Below are positions 11,744-20,927 of a stretch of DNA of 64,000 nt, in pieces. The stretch comes from Comamonadaceae bacterium OS-4 (GTDB taxonomy: Bacteria > Pseudomonadota > Gammaproteobacteria > Burkholderiales > Burkholderiaceae_C): NCBI GenBank assembly GCA_027924025.1, contig AP026970.1, positions 1 to 64,000 of the forward strand, in the 5' to 3' direction. How positions within the stretch are numbered: the first letter of the stretch is position 1; each line of letters starts with the position of its first letter. A program made the position numbers and the translations under genes. The notes beneath the pieces were generated by a model that was given only the letters and a program-made list of their open reading frames with translations, did no database searches and had not been told where the DNA came from.

Positions 11744-13447
11744 TCAGGCCACCTCTTGCACCAGCGCCTCGGCCAGATGGGCTTGGGTGGATTGGCTGGC
11801 GGCCAGGCGCAGGCGCAGGTCAGCGCACAGGCGGCGCAGCTGGGCTACGCGGGTGACGATGCGGGATTGTTCGGCTGCTGGAGGCAATGGGAATGGGATG
11901 CTACGAAGCAATGAAAGAGAAACAAACGGTTGCGCTCCACCTACTGCCCGCCCCTGCAGTCCCAATGTCACGGTTTCAAGAAATAGATTTAGGTAAAGCG
12001 GCAACGTATGAGTGCGTGAAACGTATTTGAAGAGCGCCACGTTCTTTATGCTGAATTCGCGGTCGGTATCAACCAAAACTTGATTTCCAATGTTGCCGCC
12101 AATCATTGAATAAAGAATGTCACCTCTGTCAACCCGCGAGCGCCGCATGATCAATTCGTGATCGGTCCGCGAGATTAACTTGGCGCTGTCGAAGCAAATT
12201 TTCCCTGCGTCGAAGTTCCGACTAGTGATTAGCGGGACACCATCTTGCTCGACGTATTTCGGCGTGTCGTGAGTTCCATCACGAACATCAAATGCTTCTT
12301 GCATCCTCACCCAGTTCCACCCCGTTGGCAACGCAAATGGCTGTTCATCCTCCGCAATCGGCGGCAGGGGTTTGTCGCGTTTGATCTTGCCTTCGGCGAT
12401 GAGCTTGTCTTTTTCTACGCGGATTTTCTTGAGCAGCTCGCTGGCGGGTTCGTCTTGCGGGTCTTGGGGGACGAGCAGGCCGCGCACGGCGAGTTGGAGG
12501 ATGGTTTGCTCTAGGGCGTCCACGGACTCGGGGCGGTCTAGCAGCAGGTCGAAGTGGGTGGCGATGCGGTTCCAGCTGTCGGCCAGTTGCGCGGGCGTTT
12601 CGCTCTCGGTGAGCGTGGCCAGCAGTGTGCTGACGAGTTGGACGTGTTGCGTGGCTTCGAGCTGGCTTTTGGCTTGGAGCGCGTCGCACAGGCGCATAAG
12701 TTCTTTGACGCGGGTGACGATGCGGGATTGTTCAGGCGCGGGCGGTAGCGCAATGTCGAGATCAAGAAGCGACGACCCTTTGAGGTTATTGATGCCAATA
12801 CCTGCTGAGGCTTCCGACACCGAGTCCCGATACATTGGACTGGCAAGGTAGACGGCGAAATATGCGATTTCTTGAATTGGACGAATAGCGCCACAAAACG
12901 CCCCGAATGAGCAACCCAGCGACTCTGTGAATGGAGCCGCCTTGCCAACTAAGTTCTTGCTGCCACTGGCCAAGCACACCACGTAGTCACCAGCTCGCAA
13001 AAGCTGATCCTCGGAGATGAGCGCAGCGGGCACGTAAACCAGATCGTCGAGGTTCACGGTGCCGCGAATGTTGTTCGCCCGAAGGATTGGAAGATGAGTC
13101 TCGGTGGGAGTGTCCCTGGCATCCGTCTTTTGATAGGTAACGCCGCGTATTACCGAAAACAGGTCACGCCCTTTTACCCAGCTCCAGCCGTTCGGCAAAC
13201 CAAACGGCTTCTCCTCCTCCGCAATCTCCGCCAGCGGCTTGTCGCGCTTGATCTTGCCTTCGGCAATCAGCCGGTCTTTCTCCGTCCGAATTTTCTTCAG
13301 CAGTTCGCTCGCAGGCTCATCATTCGGGTCTTGCGGGACCAGCTTGCCTTGCACCGCCAGCGTCAAAATCAGTTCGCGCAACCAGGCCACGCCATTGGGG
13401 GCTTGTGTCAATAAGTGCAAATTTGATAGCAGCATGCGCTTATTCAA
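11744..13447 (-). CDS. hsdS: Type I restriction-modification specificity subunit HsdS
   Basis: 567-residue DNA-recognition subunit. Two target-recognition domains are each introduced by a near-identical block containing EPASELLKKIR, EKD(R/K)LIAEGKIKRDKPL and GLPNGWSWV or ALPTGWNWV. Each is closed by a helical spacer with PEQSRIVTRVKELMRLCDAL or AEQSRIVTRVAQLRRLCADL. This pseudo-symmetry is standard for HsdS and each half reads one part of a bipartite site. Start and stop overlap or abut hsdM (4 bp) and the next gene (2 bp gap). At 567 residues it is on the long side, as in the EcoAI/EcoEI-type (IB) family. Confidence 0.93.
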   Translation of the reverse strand: MNKRMLLSNLHLLTQAPNGVAWLRELILTLAVQGKLVPQDPNDEPASELLKKIRTEKDRLIAEGKIKRDKPLAEIAEEEKPFGLPNGWSWVKGRDLFSVIRGVTYQKTDARDTPTETHLPILRANNIRGTVNLDDLVYVPAALISEDQLLRAGDYVVCLASGSKNLVGKAAPFTESLGCSFGAFCGAIRPIQEIAYFAVYLASPMYRDSVSEASAGIGINNLKGSSLLDLDIALPPAPEQSRIVTRVKELMRLCDALQAKSQLEATQHVQLVSTLLATLTESETPAQLADSWNRIATHFDLLLDRPESVDALEQTILQLAVRGLLVPQDPQDEPASELLKKIRVEKDKLIAEGKIKRDKPLPPIAEDEQPFALPTGWNWVRMQEAFDVRDGTHDTPKYVEQDGVPLITSRNFDAGKICFDSAKLISRTDHELIMRRSRVDRGDILYSMIGGNIGNQVLVDTDREFSIKNVALFKYVSRTHTLPLYLNLFLETVTLGLQGRAVGGAQPFVSLSLLRSIPFPLPPAAEQSRIVTRVAQLRRLCADLRLRLAASQSTQAHLAEALVQEVA

Positions 13448-14913
13448 CCTGCGCTAGCGAGTGATTTGGCCAATATTCCCTTGAGCTCATCGCGCAGAGC
13501 TTGGGCCTCGCCTTGCAGGCGGGCGTAGTCGGCCAGCAGTTGCTCGGGGTCGTGGCTCACTGTGTCTGCGGCATGGGGGTTCTTTTGGTCGAGGTTGTAG
13601 TTGGCGGCTTTGATCTGCTCGATGCTCACCTTCCAGGCGCGTTCGTTCTCCACCCGGCTGGCAAAGCCATCGGCCTCGGTGCCCCACCAGGCTTTTTCAA
13701 CATCGAACTCTTCAATGCGGATGGGCTTGGTTTTGTTGTAGTTCTTCACGCCTGCGGGATAGGGGTGCTCGTAGTACCAAACTTCCTTGGTGGGCGTACC
13801 TTTGGTGAAGAACAGCAGATTGGTTTTGATACCGGTGTAGGGCGCAAACACGCCGTTGGGCAGGCGCACGATGGTGTGCAGGTTGCACTCATTCAGCAGT
13901 TGCTCTTTGATGCGCGTTTTGACGCCTTCGCCAAACAGGGTGCCGTCCGGCAGCACCAGCGCAGCACGGCCTTTGGCTTTGAGGATGTGTTTGATGAGCA
14001 CCAGAAACAAGTCGGCCGTTTCTTTGGTGCGCACGTCGCTCGGGAAGCCTTGCTCAATGCCCGGCTCTTCCACACCACCAAACGGCGGGTTGGTGAGCAC
14101 CACGTCCACGCGGTCGGCCTGGGTCACTTCGCGCAGCGGGCGGGCCAGGGTGTTGCCGTGCTGAATGAGGCTAGGCACCTCGATGCCGTGGAGCATGAGG
14201 TTGGTGACGCACAGCATATGGGGGAGCTGCTTTTTCTCGACGCCGGTGATGCTGTTTTGCAGCATGACATCGTGCTCGGGCGTATGGGCTTGCTTGCGCA
14301 GGTGCTCAATCGCGCAAACCAAAAAGCCGCCGGTGCCGGTGGCGGGGTCCAGCACTTTTTCGCCCAAGCGCGGGTTGACCATGTCCACCATGAACTGGGT
14401 GACGGCGCGGGGGGTGTAGAACTCGCCCGCGTTGCCGGCGCTTTGCAGGTCGCGCAGTATCTTCTCGTACAGGTCGTTGAACTGGTGGCGCTCGGCCTGG
14501 CGGTTGAAGTCGATGGCGGCGAGCTTGTTGATGACCTGGCGCAGCAGGTGGCCGCTTTTCATGAAGTTGTTGGCGTCTTCAAACACGCTGCGCACCACGT
14601 AGCCGCGCGGGTTGCGCTGGGCATCGCCCCCCAGGTTTTTGAGCGCGCCAAACAGCTCATCGTTCACGAACTTCAGCAGGCCATCGCCGGTGATACCCTC
14701 AGAATCTGCCGCCCAGTTGCGCCAGCGTAAGCGCTCGGGGATGGGGCTGGTGTAGCTGTCGCGGGTGAGTTCGAGCTCTTCTTCCAGCGCATCAAACACC
14801 TTGAGGAAGAGCAGCCACACCATTTGCTCGATGCGCTGGGCGTCGCCGTTGATGCCGGCGTCCTGGCGCATGACGTCCTGGATGGATTTGATGGTGGCGG
14901 AGAGGTTGGACAT
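13444..14913 (-). CDS. hsdM: Type I restriction-modification methyltransferase HsdM
   Basis: 489-residue N6-adenine methyltransferase subunit. It has the N-terminal HsdM helical domain, then the SAM-binding motif I VLDPATGTGGFLVCAI and the catalytic motif IV NPPFGG. With two HsdM and one HsdS it forms the modification enzyme; HsdR adds restriction. It overlaps hsdS by 4 bp. Between hsdR and hsdM there is an 81-bp spacer that carries a dispersed repeat, so hsdM may be less tightly coupled to hsdR than to hsdS. Confidence 0.95.
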   Translation of the reverse strand: MSNLSATIKSIQDVMRQDAGINGDAQRIEQMVWLLFLKVFDALEEELELTRDSYTSPIPERLRWRNWAADSEGITGDGLLKFVNDELFGALKNLGGDAQRNPRGYVVRSVFEDANNFMKSGHLLRQVINKLAAIDFNRQAERHQFNDLYEKILRDLQSAGNAGEFYTPRAVTQFMVDMVNPRLGEKVLDPATGTGGFLVCAIEHLRKQAHTPEHDVMLQNSITGVEKKQLPHMLCVTNLMLHGIEVPSLIQHGNTLARPLREVTQADRVDVVLTNPPFGGVEEPGIEQGFPSDVRTKETADLFLVLIKHILKAKGRAALVLPDGTLFGEGVKTRIKEQLLNECNLHTIVRLPNGVFAPYTGIKTNLLFFTKGTPTKEVWYYEHPYPAGVKNYNKTKPIRIEEFDVEKAWWGTEADGFASRVENERAWKVSIEQIKAANYNLDQKNPHAADTVSHDPEQLLADYARLQGEAQALRDELKGILAKSLASAG

Positions 14914-14944
14914 GGTTTGTTCTAGTTTTAAGTACGAAATATGG

Positions 14945-14990
14945 CTCTAGCGCACATGGAATGTGCGCGAGTAGCTATGCATTTGGTAGC
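14945..14990 (+). repeat. Dispersed repeat, copy 2
   Basis: CTCTAGCGC (14945-14953), a short spacer, then GTGCGCGAGTAGCTAT (14963-14978) and GGTAGC. It shares CTCTAGCGC and GCGCGAG-AGCTAT with the copy at 37164. It lies in the gap between the end of hsdR and the start of hsdM. Confidence 0.7.
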
Positions 14991-14994
14991 ATTT

Positions 14995-17514
14995 TCAGGC
15001 GTCTGGCCCCGAAGTGTATAGCTCGCGCTCCAGCGTTTGCAGGGCAGTTTTGTACTGGAGGCGGCCACCGAAGCTCTTGATGATCTCGGCAGGGCGGCCT
15101 ATGTCGGTGAAGGGCTGCACGTTGAAGACGGTGTCGGCCTCGATGGTGGCGATGCCTTCGTCGGCGTATTTGTCTAGCAGGGCGTCGATGACTTGGCGGG
15201 CCACCGGGCCGTAGTGGGTGAAGACGTTGCGCTTCTTCACCCTGCGGGCGCGCTCGCGGCGGGTCAGGGGCGGCATGTTGTAGGCCACGTGCAGCAGCGC
15301 ATCAAACGGGTCCAGCCCGGTGTGGCCTTGGGCGCTGAGTTCCTCTTGCATTGCCTCGACCAGCACTCCGCGCGACTCCAGCTCTTCGAGCAGGGCGGCT
15401 TTGCGGTCAGCATCGTTCCAAGCTTGCAGGAACTTGTCTAGCGAGTCGTATTGCTTGGTGAGGTTGATGCGGGTGTAGTCGCGCAGGCTCTCGGTGATGA
15501 GCTTGCCCTGAGCGTTGAGGTATTGCACGCGCTCGCGGGCCACCGCGACGGTGACCTGATTGCCGAGCACATATTTGATGGGTGGCGTGCCGCCTGCGCC
15601 GCCAAAGGGGCCGAGGGGGTCCAATGGGTCTTGGGGGCCCTGAGTGCCATCATTTCCGGGCAGGCCAGGTTTAGCGGGATCGGATGGTTCAGGCGACGTA
15701 TCCGGTGGCGCGATGGGATCGCTGCCCTTAGGTTCGTAGATTTGCACAGGCTCGCCGTCAAAGGCGGGGTCGGCAAAGTTGTCGGTGGCGCGCTTGAAGT
15801 CGAGGATGGTGAACCAGCTTTTGCCCAAGTCTTCGCGCAGGCGGGTGCCCCGGCCGATGATTTGCTTGAACAGCGTCATGGACTTGATGTTTTGGTCCAG
15901 CACGATGAGCTTGCAGGTTTGTGCATCCACCCCGGTGCTCATGAGCTTGGAGGTGGTGGCAATGACCGGGTAGGGCTTCTCGGGGTCGATGAAGTTGTCC
16001 AGCTCGCGCTTGCCCTCCATGTTGTCACCGGTGATTTGCACCACGTAGTTGGGCTGGGTGGCGCAGATGTCGGCATTGGCGTTGCTCAGCGCCTGGCGCA
16101 TGCGAGCGGCGTGGTCGATGTCTTCACAAAACACGATGGTCTTGGCCATGCGGTCGGTGGCGCGCAGGTAGGCCGTGATGCGCTCGGCCACCACCGCGTC
16201 ACGAGGCTCCATGACCAGTTTGCGGTTCATGTCGCGGCCGGTGTAAATGCGGTCTTCGATGAGCTGGCCTTTGTTGTCGGTCATGCCTGCGGTGGGGCGC
16301 CAGCCGAAGGTGTCTTTGTCCAGGTCCACCCGAATGACTTTGTAGGGCGCCAAAAAGCCGTCTTCAATGCCTTGCTTCAAGCTGTAGGTGAAGATGGGCT
16401 CGCCAAAGTAAGCGATGTTGGACGTGTCTTTGGTCTCTTTGGGGGTGGCGGTTAGCCCCACATGGGTGGCGCTGCCGAAGTAGGTGAGGATGTCGCGCCA
16501 AGCGGAGTCTTCGTTGGCGCTGCCACGGTGGCACTCGTCCACGACGATGAGGTCGAAGAAGTCGGGGCTGAACTGCTTGTAGATGTTTTGCTCTTCTTCG
16601 GTGCCCGTGACCGCCTGGTAGAGCGAGAGGTAAATCTCGTAGCTCTTGTTCACAGCCTTGGTGGATTTATCTACAGCGAGGTCTACGTCGTCCACCTCGA
16701 TCTGGCCTTGGGCGTTGACGCGCTCCACGCCTTTCGCATTGGCGCTGAGCTTGGCCATGGCGCCCTTGAACGGGCGAAAGTCGTTGACCATGGTCTGGTC
16801 AATGAGGATGTTGCGGTCGGCCAAAAACAAGATGCGCTTTTGGCCACCGGGCTTCTCCGAGCGCCAGCTGGACTTCCACAGCCGGTGGATGATTTGGAAG
16901 GCGGTGTAGGTTTTGCCGGTGCCGGTGGCCATGACGAGTAGCACGCGGTTTTGCCCGGCGGCAATGGCCTCTACGGTGCGGTTAATGGCGTTGAGCTGGT
17001 AGTAGCGCGGCACTTTTTTGCCACTGGGGTCGGGAGCGTAGTCGTAGGCCGCCACGCTTTGCACTTCAGCGCTCCAGCCTTTCCAGGCGCAGTAGCGCGC
17101 CCACAACTCTTGCGGGCTGGGGAACTGGTCCAGCGTGAGGGTTTGCTCCAGCACGCCGGTGGCCAGCGTGGCGTCGCGGAAGACAAAGCTATCGCCATTG
17201 CTGGCAAAGCTGAAGGGCACATCCAAAAGCGCGGCGTAGTTCAGCGCTTGCTGCATGCCCGCTTGGGGGGAGAGGCGTGCCTTCTTGACCTCGACGACTG
17301 CCAGCGGGATGTTGGGCTTGAGGAATAACACGAAGTCGGCTTTGAGGACCGTGTCTTTGTCGCGGTGGGCCTTGTTGCCCCGCACCACGACGCGGCCTGC
17401 GCGCAGGGGGAATTGGGCGTAAATCTGGTCCAGCGTGTGCCAGCCCGCTTGCACCATGGCAGGGCGGACGAACTTGTCGCTGATGTCGCTCTCGGATAGC
17501 GAGTGTTTGTCCAT
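14995..17514 (-). CDS. hsdR: Type I restriction endonuclease HsdR (EcoEI-like)
   Basis: 839-residue translocase-nuclease. The N-terminal nuclease domain carries the PD-(D/E)xK pattern ADFVLFLKPNIPLAVVEVKK. The SF2 helicase core has Walker A MATGTGKTYTAF at about residue 200, the DEAD-type box VVDECHRG, the SAT-like LTATPKET, and motif VI QIIGRGTRLRED at about 555. The C-terminal part matches EcoEI_R_C-type ends (EADTVFNVQPFTDIGRPAEI). A Gly/Pro-rich linker (about 615-655) separates motor and tail. The start ATG at 17514 was chosen because MDKHSLSESDISDKFV begins the conserved region; upstream codons in frame look non-coding. All key motifs are present, so the system is probably active. Confidence 0.93.
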   Translation of the reverse strand: MDKHSLSESDISDKFVRPAMVQAGWHTLDQIYAQFPLRAGRVVVRGNKAHRDKDTVLKADFVLFLKPNIPLAVVEVKKARLSPQAGMQQALNYAALLDVPFSFASNGDSFVFRDATLATGVLEQTLTLDQFPSPQELWARYCAWKGWSAEVQSVAAYDYAPDPSGKKVPRYYQLNAINRTVEAIAAGQNRVLLVMATGTGKTYTAFQIIHRLWKSSWRSEKPGGQKRILFLADRNILIDQTMVNDFRPFKGAMAKLSANAKGVERVNAQGQIEVDDVDLAVDKSTKAVNKSYEIYLSLYQAVTGTEEEQNIYKQFSPDFFDLIVVDECHRGSANEDSAWRDILTYFGSATHVGLTATPKETKDTSNIAYFGEPIFTYSLKQGIEDGFLAPYKVIRVDLDKDTFGWRPTAGMTDNKGQLIEDRIYTGRDMNRKLVMEPRDAVVAERITAYLRATDRMAKTIVFCEDIDHAARMRQALSNANADICATQPNYVVQITGDNMEGKRELDNFIDPEKPYPVIATTSKLMSTGVDAQTCKLIVLDQNIKSMTLFKQIIGRGTRLREDLGKSWFTILDFKRATDNFADPAFDGEPVQIYEPKGSDPIAPPDTSPEPSDPAKPGLPGNDGTQGPQDPLDPLGPFGGAGGTPPIKYVLGNQVTVAVARERVQYLNAQGKLITESLRDYTRINLTKQYDSLDKFLQAWNDADRKAALLEELESRGVLVEAMQEELSAQGHTGLDPFDALLHVAYNMPPLTRRERARRVKKRNVFTHYGPVARQVIDALLDKYADEGIATIEADTVFNVQPFTDIGRPAEIIKSFGGRLQYKTALQTLERELYTSGPDA

Positions 17515-17656
17515 GCTTTTGCGGGCTCCCTGCCTTGCTTTTGGTACCGCGCAATCTGCGTTGCGGGGGCTACGGCGCATTCTGCCATTGGGCTTGGTTG
17601 CGGCGGGGTTCTAGTAGTATCCGCCGCACCCAATTCCACCAGCACAGATACACACC

Positions 17657-18010
17657 ATGAACAGCTCCCCGATCCAACGCATCAACCCCGCCGCCCAATG
17701 GTCGGACGCCGTGGTGCACAACGGCACCGCGTATTTTGTAGAAGTGCCTGAGAGCGGCACCGACATCACCAGCCAATCGCAGGCGGTGTTTGCCCAAGCC
17801 GAGCGCACGCTCGCGCTGGCCGGCAGTAACAAAAGCCGCTTGCTGATGGCCACCATCTATCTCAAACACATGAGTGACCGCGCCGCCTTTAATGCCGCGT
17901 GGCAAGCCTGGTTGCCCGAAGGCGGCGCACCGGCCCGTGTGTGCGTCAGCGCCGAAATGGCCAGCCCGGATTACCTGCTGGAAATTGCCTTCACCGCCGC
18001 GGTGGCCTGA
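17657..18010 (+). CDS. RidA/YjgF-family enamine/imine deaminase-like protein
   Basis: 117 residues of the YjgF/YER057c/UK114 fold. The signature near the end, PARVCVSAEMASPDYLLEI, contains the Arg that in RidA binds the carboxylate of reactive enamines. The Asn/Gly-rich N-terminus and length fit a Rid-family member rather than canonical RidA. It is followed 4 bp later by a PLP-dependent decarboxylase. RidA proteins remove reactive 2-aminoacrylate-type by-products of PLP enzymes, so the pairing makes sense. It is divergent from hsdR. Confidence 0.85.
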   Translation: MNSSPIQRINPAAQWSDAVVHNGTAYFVEVPESGTDITSQSQAVFAQAERTLALAGSNKSRLLMATIYLKHMSDRAAFNAAWQAWLPEGGAPARVCVSAEMASPDYLLEIAFTAAVA

Positions 18011-18014
18011 GCTT

Positions 18015-19484
18015 GTGACGGATCCAACTCGCGCCCCGTTCCAAGCCTCTGCAGATAGCCTGGACCCGACCGACTGGAATTCGGTGCGGCAGATGGGCCA
18101 CCGGATGCTCGACGACATGGTCGACATGCTGGCCGGCCTGCGCGAAGCACCCGTGTGGCAGCCCATGCCACCAGAGGCTCGCCAGGCACTGCGCAGCGGT
18201 GCCCTACCTACTAATCCCGGCGACCTGGATGCGGTGTACCAGGACTTTCAAACTCTGGTGCAGCCTTATGGCAGCGGCAACAGCCACCCCCGCTTCATGG
18301 GCTGGGTGCAAGGCGGGGGCAACCCTGTGGGCATGTTGGCCGAACTGCTGGCCGCCGCTACCAACCCCAACCTGGGCGGGCGCGACCACGCACCGATTGA
18401 GGTGGAGCGCCAGGTGATCCGCTGGGCGGCTGAGATGCTGGGTTTCCCCCAGGATGCCAGTGGCGTGCTGGTCACCGGCACCTCCATGGCCAATCTGATT
18501 GCTGTGCTGGTGGCGCGCACGCGGGCGCTAGGCACCGACGTGCGGCGGACCGGGCTGCAGGGCCACCGGCTGGTGGCCTACACCTCGGTCGAAGCCCACA
18601 ACTGTGTGGCCCGCGCCATGGACATTGCCGGCCTGGGCAGCGATGCGCTGCGCCTGATCAGTGTAGACGCCCACCACCGCATCGACCTGCACGCCCTACA
18701 AGCCGCCATTGCGCAAGACACGGCCTCCGGCCTGCACCCCTTTATGGTGGTGGGCTGCGCGGGCACGGTGGATACCGGCGCGGTAGACGACTTATCGGCC
18801 CTGGCCGTACTGGCACGCACAGAAGGCCTGTGGTTTCATGTGGACGCCGCCTACGGTGCGCTGGCCATGCTTTCGCCCGCACAGCGCCCGCTGTTGCAAG
18901 GCCTGAGTGAGGCGGACTCGGTGGCCTTTGATTTTCATAAATGGGCGCAAGTGCCTTACGACGCGGGCTGCATTGTGGTGCGCGATGCCACGCTGCACGC
19001 TGCCACCTTTGCCAGCCAACCGGCCTATCTGCAACGCAGCGTGCGTGGGATGGCGGGCAACCAGCCATGGCCCACCGACTTCGGGCCCGACCTGTCGCGC
19101 GGGTTCCGTGCACTCAAAGTCTGGATGACGCTCAAAACCTATGGCGCAGCCAAATTGGGGCAGGTGGTGGCCCACAACTGCAGCCTGGCGCAGCACCTGG
19201 GCCGCTATGTGGATGCCGAGCCGCAGTTAGAACGGCTGGCACCCGTGACGCTCAATGTGGTGTGTTTTCGGGTGAAGGCCCAGGGGGTGGACCTGGACGC
19301 GCTGAACGCCGACATCGTGGCCGATGTGCAGGAGTCCGGCGTCGCGGTGCCATCCACCACGCGCATCGGTGGGGTGCTCGCCATCCGCGTGGCACTGGTG
19401 AACCACCGCACCCGGCAGGAAGATGTGCAGATGCTGCTGGACGCCGTGCTAGCGGCAGCTCAGCAGCGACTGGCCAGCGCTTAG
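18015..19484 (+). CDS. Group II PLP-dependent amino-acid decarboxylase
   Basis: 489 residues, aromatic-L-amino-acid/glutamate decarboxylase superfamily. The PLP-binding Lys309 lies in FDFHKWAQVPYDAGC. Upstream are the SAT-like segment VLVTGTSMANLIA, the conserved SVEAHNCVARAMDIAG, and the Asp of VDAAYG that contacts the pyridine ring. I placed the start at GTG 18015, 4 bp after the RidA stop; the upstream open frame overlaps ridA entirely and is a shadow. Substrate cannot be told from sequence; aromatic amino acids are the commonest for this subgroup. Confidence 0.85.
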   Translation: MTDPTRAPFQASADSLDPTDWNSVRQMGHRMLDDMVDMLAGLREAPVWQPMPPEARQALRSGALPTNPGDLDAVYQDFQTLVQPYGSGNSHPRFMGWVQGGGNPVGMLAELLAAATNPNLGGRDHAPIEVERQVIRWAAEMLGFPQDASGVLVTGTSMANLIAVLVARTRALGTDVRRTGLQGHRLVAYTSVEAHNCVARAMDIAGLGSDALRLISVDAHHRIDLHALQAAIAQDTASGLHPFMVVGCAGTVDTGAVDDLSALAVLARTEGLWFHVDAAYGALAMLSPAQRPLLQGLSEADSVAFDFHKWAQVPYDAGCIVVRDATLHAATFASQPAYLQRSVRGMAGNQPWPTDFGPDLSRGFRALKVWMTLKTYGAAKLGQVVAHNCSLAQHLGRYVDAEPQLERLAPVTLNVVCFRVKAQGVDLDALNADIVADVQESGVAVPSTTRIGGVLAIRVALVNHRTRQEDVQMLLDAVLAAAQQRLASA

Positions 19485-19486
19485 CT

Positions 19487-20506
19487 TTAAGGCGCGTTAC
19501 GTACCAGCCCGGTCGAAGCGCGCACCACGAGCACCGGGTCAGGCACATGCATGATGGTCGGTTCGTGCTGCGGGTTTTCAATCAGGTCCAGCAACAGGTT
19601 GATCGACATGGTCGCCACTTGCTCGATGCCCAGCGCCACCGTGGTGAGGGCAGGGCGCATGTCGCGTGCGAGTTGGATGTCGGTAATGCCGATCAGCGAG
19701 ATGTCTTGCGGAATCCGGATGTTGCGGTCAGCCAGCGCTTGGCTGGCACCATAGGCCATCAGGTCGTTGGTGCAGAAAATGGCGGTCAGGTCGGGGTGCT
19801 GCTCCAGCAGGGAGTCGGTGGCCTCATGGCCCCCAGCCACGGTATCGCTGACGTTGCGCACCAGCGCATCGTCCACGGTGATGCCGGCAGAAGCCAGTGC
19901 GCCCTTGAACCCATTCAGCCGCCCGAGCTGCATCCCCTCGAGGCCGCAACCCACAATGGCACCAATCCGCGTGTGGCCCAACGCCAAGAGGTGCTGGCCT
20001 GCAATTTCACCCGCGCGGTGAAAGTTCACCACCACGTGCGGAATCCGGTCGGCCAGATCCACATGCTCTTCCGACGCCAGCACGATGGGCGAGCGGCGGG
20101 TTTTGAGCTCATTGATGTCATCCGCACTGATACCGGTGTGCAGCACCAGCACGCCGTCAGCCAAAGTGCCGGCGATCTGGTGCAGATAGGCGCGGCCGAT
20201 GTCGGGCCGTTCGTCGGTGTTGCACACCATCAAAAAGTAGTTGCGGTGGCGCGCCACCCGCTCGGCCACCCGCACGAACTCGGGGTAGAACGGGTTGTTG
20301 ATATCGGGCAGCACCAGCGCCACCATCGACGACTTGCCCTCGGCCAGCGCCCGCGCCATGAGGTTGGGCCGGTAACCGGTCGCAGCGATCGCGTCTTGCA
20401 CTTTTTGCACCGTGGCAGGCTTCACCTTCTGGGTGTTGCGCAGCACGTTGGACACGGTGGCCGTGGTGACCCCGGCCAGACGGGCGACTTCACTTAAGGT
20501 AGCCAT
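19487..20506 (-). CDS. LacI-family transcriptional repressor
   Basis: 339 residues. The N-terminal LacI helix-turn-helix (MATLSEVARLAGVTTATVSN) and hinge (GYRPNLMARALAEGKS) are followed by a periplasmic-binding-protein-like effector domain. It is divergent from the galactoside transport and hydrolysis operon starting at 20928 and is the obvious regulator of it. Two identical palindromes in the intergenic region are its likely operators. The effector is probably a galactoside or galactose. It ends 2 bp from the end of the convergent decarboxylase gene. Confidence 0.92.
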   Translation of the reverse strand: MATLSEVARLAGVTTATVSNVLRNTQKVKPATVQKVQDAIAATGYRPNLMARALAEGKSSMVALVLPDINNPFYPEFVRVAERVARHRNYFLMVCNTDERPDIGRAYLHQIAGTLADGVLVLHTGISADDINELKTRRSPIVLASEEHVDLADRIPHVVVNFHRAGEIAGQHLLALGHTRIGAIVGCGLEGMQLGRLNGFKGALASAGITVDDALVRNVSDTVAGGHEATDSLLEQHPDLTAIFCTNDLMAYGASQALADRNIRIPQDISLIGITDIQLARDMRPALTTVALGIEQVATMSINLLLDLIENPQHEPTIMHVPDPVLVVRASTGLVRNAP

Positions 20507-20624
20507 AAACGTTGCTGCTCTTTCGCGTAAATTGGCATCGATTGATACTTTTTTTGACTCCTAGGACTTACCCTAGGCGCCGGTGTTTTTGCATATACCC
20601 ATAGGTATACTCCAAAAATTGTCG

Positions 20625-20642
20625 AATTTAACCGCTTAAATT
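20625..20642. promoter_or_regulatory. LacI-type operator 1
   Basis: AATTTAACCGCTTAAATT, an imperfect palindrome with a central CG as expected for LacI-family proteins. An identical copy lies 103 bp downstream. Confidence 0.75.
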
Positions 20643-20727
20643 TTATATTTACGGATGTCTCCCCGGCGGGTCTGCAAGCCTTGCCGGACCGGTGGCGGCG
20701 CGAATATCGGCATGTGTTTCAGTCAGA

Positions 20728-20745
20728 AATTTAACCGCTTAAATT
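20728..20745. promoter_or_regulatory. LacI-type operator 2
   Basis: Same 18 bases as operator 1. The centre-to-centre distance of 103 bp is close to ten helical turns, compatible with looping by a tetrameric repressor. Confidence 0.75.
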
Positions 20746-20927
20746 TACGAAAGGACGCCAGCCGGTTCAAGGATTCAACGCCACACACTCTGGTTTCATT
20801 CACAAAGGCAGAGCCAGGCCCGCCCCTTTCACAAGGCAGGCTCAGGACTCTGGAGACAACAGAAACGCGTGCTACGGTGCACCCCGTGCACCACGCGCCT
20901 GACCCCATATCAACAGGAAGACAGACT

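Larger units (their letters stand above)
20507..20927. other. Divergent regulatory region of the galactoside operon
   Basis: 421 bp without a gene. It holds two 18-bp operators (separate entries), a perfect TATACC-CATA-GGTATA palindrome at 20594-20609, and two CCTAGG palindromes at 20560-20565 and 20572-20577 near the repressor start. A ribosome-binding sequence (AGGAAG) precedes the binding-protein ATG at 20928. Open frame continues upstream of 20928, but those codons cover the second operator and are unlikely to be translated. Confidence 0.6.

Noticed and set aside
13501..14730. Plus-strand open frame of 409 codons opposite hsdM
   Set aside because: Antisense of a gene with clear methyltransferase motifs; product has no recognisable domain.
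18941..20497. 518-codon plus-strand frame spanning the decarboxylase end and the LacI gene
   Set aside because: It crosses two genes with strong family motifs in other frames and shows no domain of its own.
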